Origin: CAYWRZ01 sp964460845
GTDB taxonomy: Bacteria > Bacteroidota > Bacteroidia > Flavobacteriales_D > UBA2798
Assembly (NCBI GenBank): GCA_964460845.1
Contig: CAYWRZ010000001.1
Coordinates: 310,001 to 374,000 of the forward strand
Length of the DNA stretch: 64,000 bases
Reading direction: 5' to 3'
Shown here in pieces: positions 61,168 through 64,000 of this stretch. Under the pieces are notes generated by a model. That model saw only the letters and a list, made by a program, of their open reading frames with translations. It was not told the origin of the DNA and did no database searches. The position numbers were made by a program, and so were the translations under genes. How positions within the stretch are numbered: the first letter of the stretch is position 1; each line of letters starts with the position of its first letter.

Positions 61168-64000
61168 GTTCCTCATATTCTTCAAGCGTTTCACAATGGT
61201 AAAGACGAGGCTCTTTGCGCTGTGGATTGCGGGTAGGACTATCCGATTTGGCCTTCATCATTTTAGCGGCGATACGCGATTGCTGCCTGCGCATTTCCAG
61301 TCTGAGCAGCACATCCCGTTCGCGATCGAAATAACAAATTCCGTCGATAAATGTTTTTTCCGCTTTGGCATATACCGACAGCGGATGCTCGCTCCATATC
61401 ACGATATCGGCGTCTTTTCCTTTGCGAATACTACCCATGCGCTGATCGAGGTGCAACATTTTAGCCGGATTCAAGGTGACCATTTTCCAGGCTTCTTCTT
61501 CGCTCATTCCTCCGTACTTCACAGCTTTGGCGGCTTCCTGATTGAGGCGGCGGCCCATTTCGGCATCGTCCGAATTGATGGCGGTAAGCACCCCCATAGC
61601 TTGCAATAGCGCCGCATTAAAAGGAATCGCGTCATTTACCTCGTACTTGTAGGCCCACCAGTCTGAGAAAGTAGAGGCGGCTGCGCCATGCGCTTTCATT
61701 TTATCGGCCAGCTTATAGCCTTCAAGAATATGGGTAAAGGTATTGACTTTAAATCCGAGCGAATCGGCCACTTTCATCAGCATATTGATTTCGGACTGCA
61801 CATAGCTGTGGCAGGTAATAAAACGTTTGCCATTGAGAATTTCCAACAGCACTTCGAGCTGAAGATCTTTTCTCGGCATTTCGGCATTGTGTTTGGAACG
61901 GCGCGAAAGTGATTCGTAATTTTTCCATTGCTGCTCGTATTCGCGGGCGCGGTAAAAAGCGTCGTAAAACACTTGCTCCACTCCCATTCGTGTTTGCGGA
62001 AACCGCAGGGTGTAATGCTCGCCCCAGTTGGATTGCTTGACGTTTTCGCCCAACGCGAATTTGATAAATCCTTCGGCACCTTCCACTTTCATTTCTTCGG
62101 CCGAAAGCCCCCAACGGAGCTTTATCATAGCCGACTGTCCACCCACGGGATTGGCGCTTCCGTGCAATAACTGTGAGGCTGTAACTCCGCCCGATAGCTG
62201 CCGGTAAATATTGATATCGTCGGGATTGATCACATCGGCTATGCTTACTTCGGCGGTAACGGCGTGACTGCCTTCGTTGACCCCGCCGCTGATCGCAATG
62301 TGCGAATGCTCGTCGATAATGCCCGCAGTGACGTGCTTTCCGGTGCCATCTATCACCCAGGTATTGCGATCTACCACGTCTAAAATTTTCCCGACACGGA
62401 CTATTTTCCCCTCGCGCAGCAGCAAATCGGTATTGTAAAGAATGCCTTCGCTTTCGTTAGTCCAGACCGTCGCATTTTTGATCAGTACAGGGATATTGCG
62501 GGGCAAAGAGTCGAAGCCGTAAGCCGTTTGCGGGAATGACACCTGTATCAGATCAAGACTGTCGATTGCTTTCGGTGTTTTCTTTTCCTCTTTGAAACGC
62601 TGCTTGCGTATGGCGTTCCATTTTATCCAGCTTCCGTCGGGTAATTGTCCGTTGCCATCCCACGAGCCGCTATCGAAATTGATAACCCCGCTCAGACGCA
62701 CCGCGCCCTGGTAATGGTTATCGTGTAAAGTAAAACCCAGCGAAATGTTACGTTGCTCGACAGCCAACTTTATTTTTACGGTAGCCGTATCGGCTTTCAG
62801 CGTAGCTACCGGGCTTTTCAATTCTCCTTTTACCTGAACCGTATAAATATGGTTGTCTATGTTTAAATCGTAGGTTCCGCGCACATCCGCTACGTCGTCG
62901 GGCTGCACAATATATCGCTCTCCCTGAATCCAGTTTTGATAAAGAATCGTGGACTCCTCAAACAAAGGCCCCGAAGTGATCAGAAAATTGGCCAGCTTTC
63001 CTTTTTCGAGCGAGCCTACCCATTTATCCATACCCACAAAAGCCGCCGGATTCAGCGTGAGCGCTTTCAACGCTTCTTCTTCGGGAAGGCCGTAACGCAC
63101 GGCTTTGCGCAGGTTATTCCAAAATTGTTTTTTGTCTTTGAGGTCAAAAATGGTAAAGGCAAAGCGCAGCTCCGATTCGTACAAAAACTTCGGGTTAGCC
63201 GGGGCCAGTTCCCAATGACGTAATTCTTCGAAAGAAACCAACATGGCTTCGTAAGGATCTTCGATGGCATAAGGATCGGGAAAGCTAATCGGTATGATAA
63301 ATTTTCCGCCCGTTGCCTTCACTTCGGCGATACGCTGGTATTCGCGTCCGTCGGTTTTAAAAATATATTGCAGGCCAAATTCGTCACCTATTCGGTCGGC
63401 GCGGAGAATATTATACTTGTCGTTGGCTTCAAAAATTTGTGGCAATTCCTGCTGCTCATTCCAGGCGCGCAGCGAAATATTTTCTTCGACAGGGTGTTTC
63501 TGTGCGGCGTACCATTGCGCATCGAGAAAGGTTTGACGCAGCAGGGCTATAGCGCCCATCAGGGAAGAAGGGTACGCCTGTTTCGATGTGCCTTTACGAA
63601 ACGAATAATGCGCGGCCGCGTTTGTCCGTAATACGGTTTTATTTTCTTTCGCATCGGCCAGGGTGGTGAACACAGAGGTTCCGCGCGCTATACCGTCGGG
63701 CACGTGCGAAAGTACCGCTCCGAAACCCAGTTCCCGATACGTAGCCGCCGCTTTAGGGTCGGCCGAAAAAAGAGAAGCGGCGCTCACTTCGGGGTGAATA
63801 GCCTGGTTCCAGGAGTATGCCCCTTTCTTAGCCGATTCGTACTGCGGAATGGCACTGCGCGAAGCCTCCTGCACTTTTACTTCAGGAATACCGTATGCCG
63901 CATATAAATCTATAAAAGAGGGATACACATGCCTGCCCTTCAAATCGACAATTACCGCACCAGAGGGCGCCGAAATGCGGGCGCCTATTTCTTCTATCCA
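61160..64000 (-). CDS. Double amidohydrolase-domain protein, 5' end outside the window
   Basis: At least 947 codons, read leftward, with the N-terminus beyond 64000. The first visible half (from VIVDLKGRHVYPSFIDLYAA) lacks the HxH motif. It ends in KALTLNPAAFVGMDKWVGSL and is followed by a short beta-rich linker (about 370-490). The second half is a complete amidohydrolase: HVTAGIIDEHSHIAISGGVN (metal HxH), FITCHSYVQSEI, VNTFTHILEGYKLADKM, and the Asp in LTAINSDDAEMG. It ends KGKDADIVIWSEHPLSVYAK. Imidazolonepropionase-like and dipeptidase-like exported relatives are known in Bacteroidota; the substrate is not identifiable. The downstream partner is a third, degenerate copy. Confidence 0.85.
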   Translation of the reverse strand, partial: WIEEIGARISAPSGAVIVDLKGRHVYPSFIDLYAAYGIPEVKVQEASRSAIPQYESAKKGAYSWNQAIHPEVSAASLFSADPKAAATYRELGFGAVLSHVPDGIARGTSVFTTLADAKENKTVLRTNAAAHYSFRKGTSKQAYPSSLMGAIALLRQTFLDAQWYAAQKHPVEENISLRAWNEQQELPQIFEANDKYNILRADRIGDEFGLQYIFKTDGREYQRIAEVKATGGKFIIPISFPDPYAIEDPYEAMLVSFEELRHWELAPANPKFLYESELRFAFTIFDLKDKKQFWNNLRKAVRYGLPEEEALKALTLNPAAFVGMDKWVGSLEKGKLANFLITSGPLFEESTILYQNWIQGERYIVQPDDVADVRGTYDLNIDNHIYTVQVKGELKSPVATLKADTATVKIKLAVEQRNISLGFTLHDNHYQGAVRLSGVINFDSGSWDGNGQLPDGSWIKWNAIRKQRFKEEKKTPKAIDSLDLIQVSFPQTAYGFDSLPRNIPVLIKNATVWTNESEGILYNTDLLLREGKIVRVGKILDVVDRNTWVIDGTGKHVTAGIIDEHSHIAISGGVNEGSHAVTAEVSIADVINPDDINIYRQLSGGVTASQLLHGSANPVGGQSAMIKLRWGLSAEEMKVEGAEGFIKFALGENVKQSNWGEHYTLRFPQTRMGVEQVFYDAFYRAREYEQQWKNYESLSRRSKHNAEMPRKDLQLEVLLEILNGKRFITCHSYVQSEINMLMKVADSLGFKVNTFTHILEGYKLADKMKAHGAAASTFSDWWAYKYEVNDAIPFNAALLQAMGVLTAINSDDAEMGRRLNQEAAKAVKYGGMSEEEAWKMVTLNPAKMLHLDQRMGSIRKGKDADIVIWSEHPLSVYAKAEKTFIDGICYFDRERDVLLRLEMRRQQSRIAAKMMKAKSDSPTRNPQRKEPRLYHCETLEEYEEHE

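Overview
The window is a stretch of a Bacteroidota chromosome with moderately high GC. The evidence is the complete sprA gene (translocon of the type IX secretion system), the maeB-ruvA-sprA-gcvH-vanZ gene order, families typical of the phylum (DUF4292, DUF4837, long two-domain IspG, PorT-like barrels, many Cys-anchored lipoproteins), and promoters of the phylum type (TTTG, about 20 bp, TAnnTTTG) in place of sigma70 boxes. The class cannot be fixed from the sequence.

Layout. 1-13.3 kb: a secreted prolyl oligopeptidase closed by a strong terminator. It is followed by a rightward envelope-maintenance run: sugar nucleotidyltransferase, TPR lipoprotein, DUF4292 lipoprotein, EnvC-like murein hydrolase activator, TatA, GatA, a LysM lytic transglycosylase, DUF4837 lipoprotein and CvpA. 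13.4-25.2 kb: IspG, apolipoprotein N-acyltransferase, a second S9 peptidase, an outer-membrane barrel, a TlpA-type thioredoxin, a sirtuin lacking half its zinc ligands, malic enzyme and RuvA. 25.2-33.4 kb: the giant sprA, then gcvH and a VanZ protein.

33.4-44.1 kb is an accessory zone of small lipoproteins and membrane proteins of unknown function, mostly leftward. It holds a perfect 261-bp duplication shared by two mosaic paralogs, a TPR protein, a WG-repeat lipoprotein, and a protein that looks like a toxin or cargo with an NlpC/papain-like C-terminus.

44.3-53.4 kb is the most unusual part. It is a visibly AT-rich, strictly leftward array of unrelated one- to three-gene units: a VOC lipoprotein; a membrane protein; Crp plus two methyltransferases; barstar plus a small protein; DUF4272; an 875-aa DUF4062/STAND-like protein; and an unknown protein. 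The units are separated by imperfectly palindromic 110-190 bp elements with TAAC...GTTA-type boundaries, and the two ends of most units are complementary to each other. This is the architecture of integron gene cassettes and attC sites, but no integrase gene is visible, so it resembles a CALIN (attC cluster lacking an integrase). It ends next to a hairpin-rich spacer and a tRNA-Ser(GGA) gene.

54-64 kb returns to core genes: asparaginase, TatD nuclease, twin lipocalin-like lipoproteins, a GT9 glycosyltransferase that seems to start at CTG, acyl-CoA thioesterase, a HemJ-like protein, DUF488, and two overlapping amidohydrolases. The larger amidohydrolase runs off the right edge.
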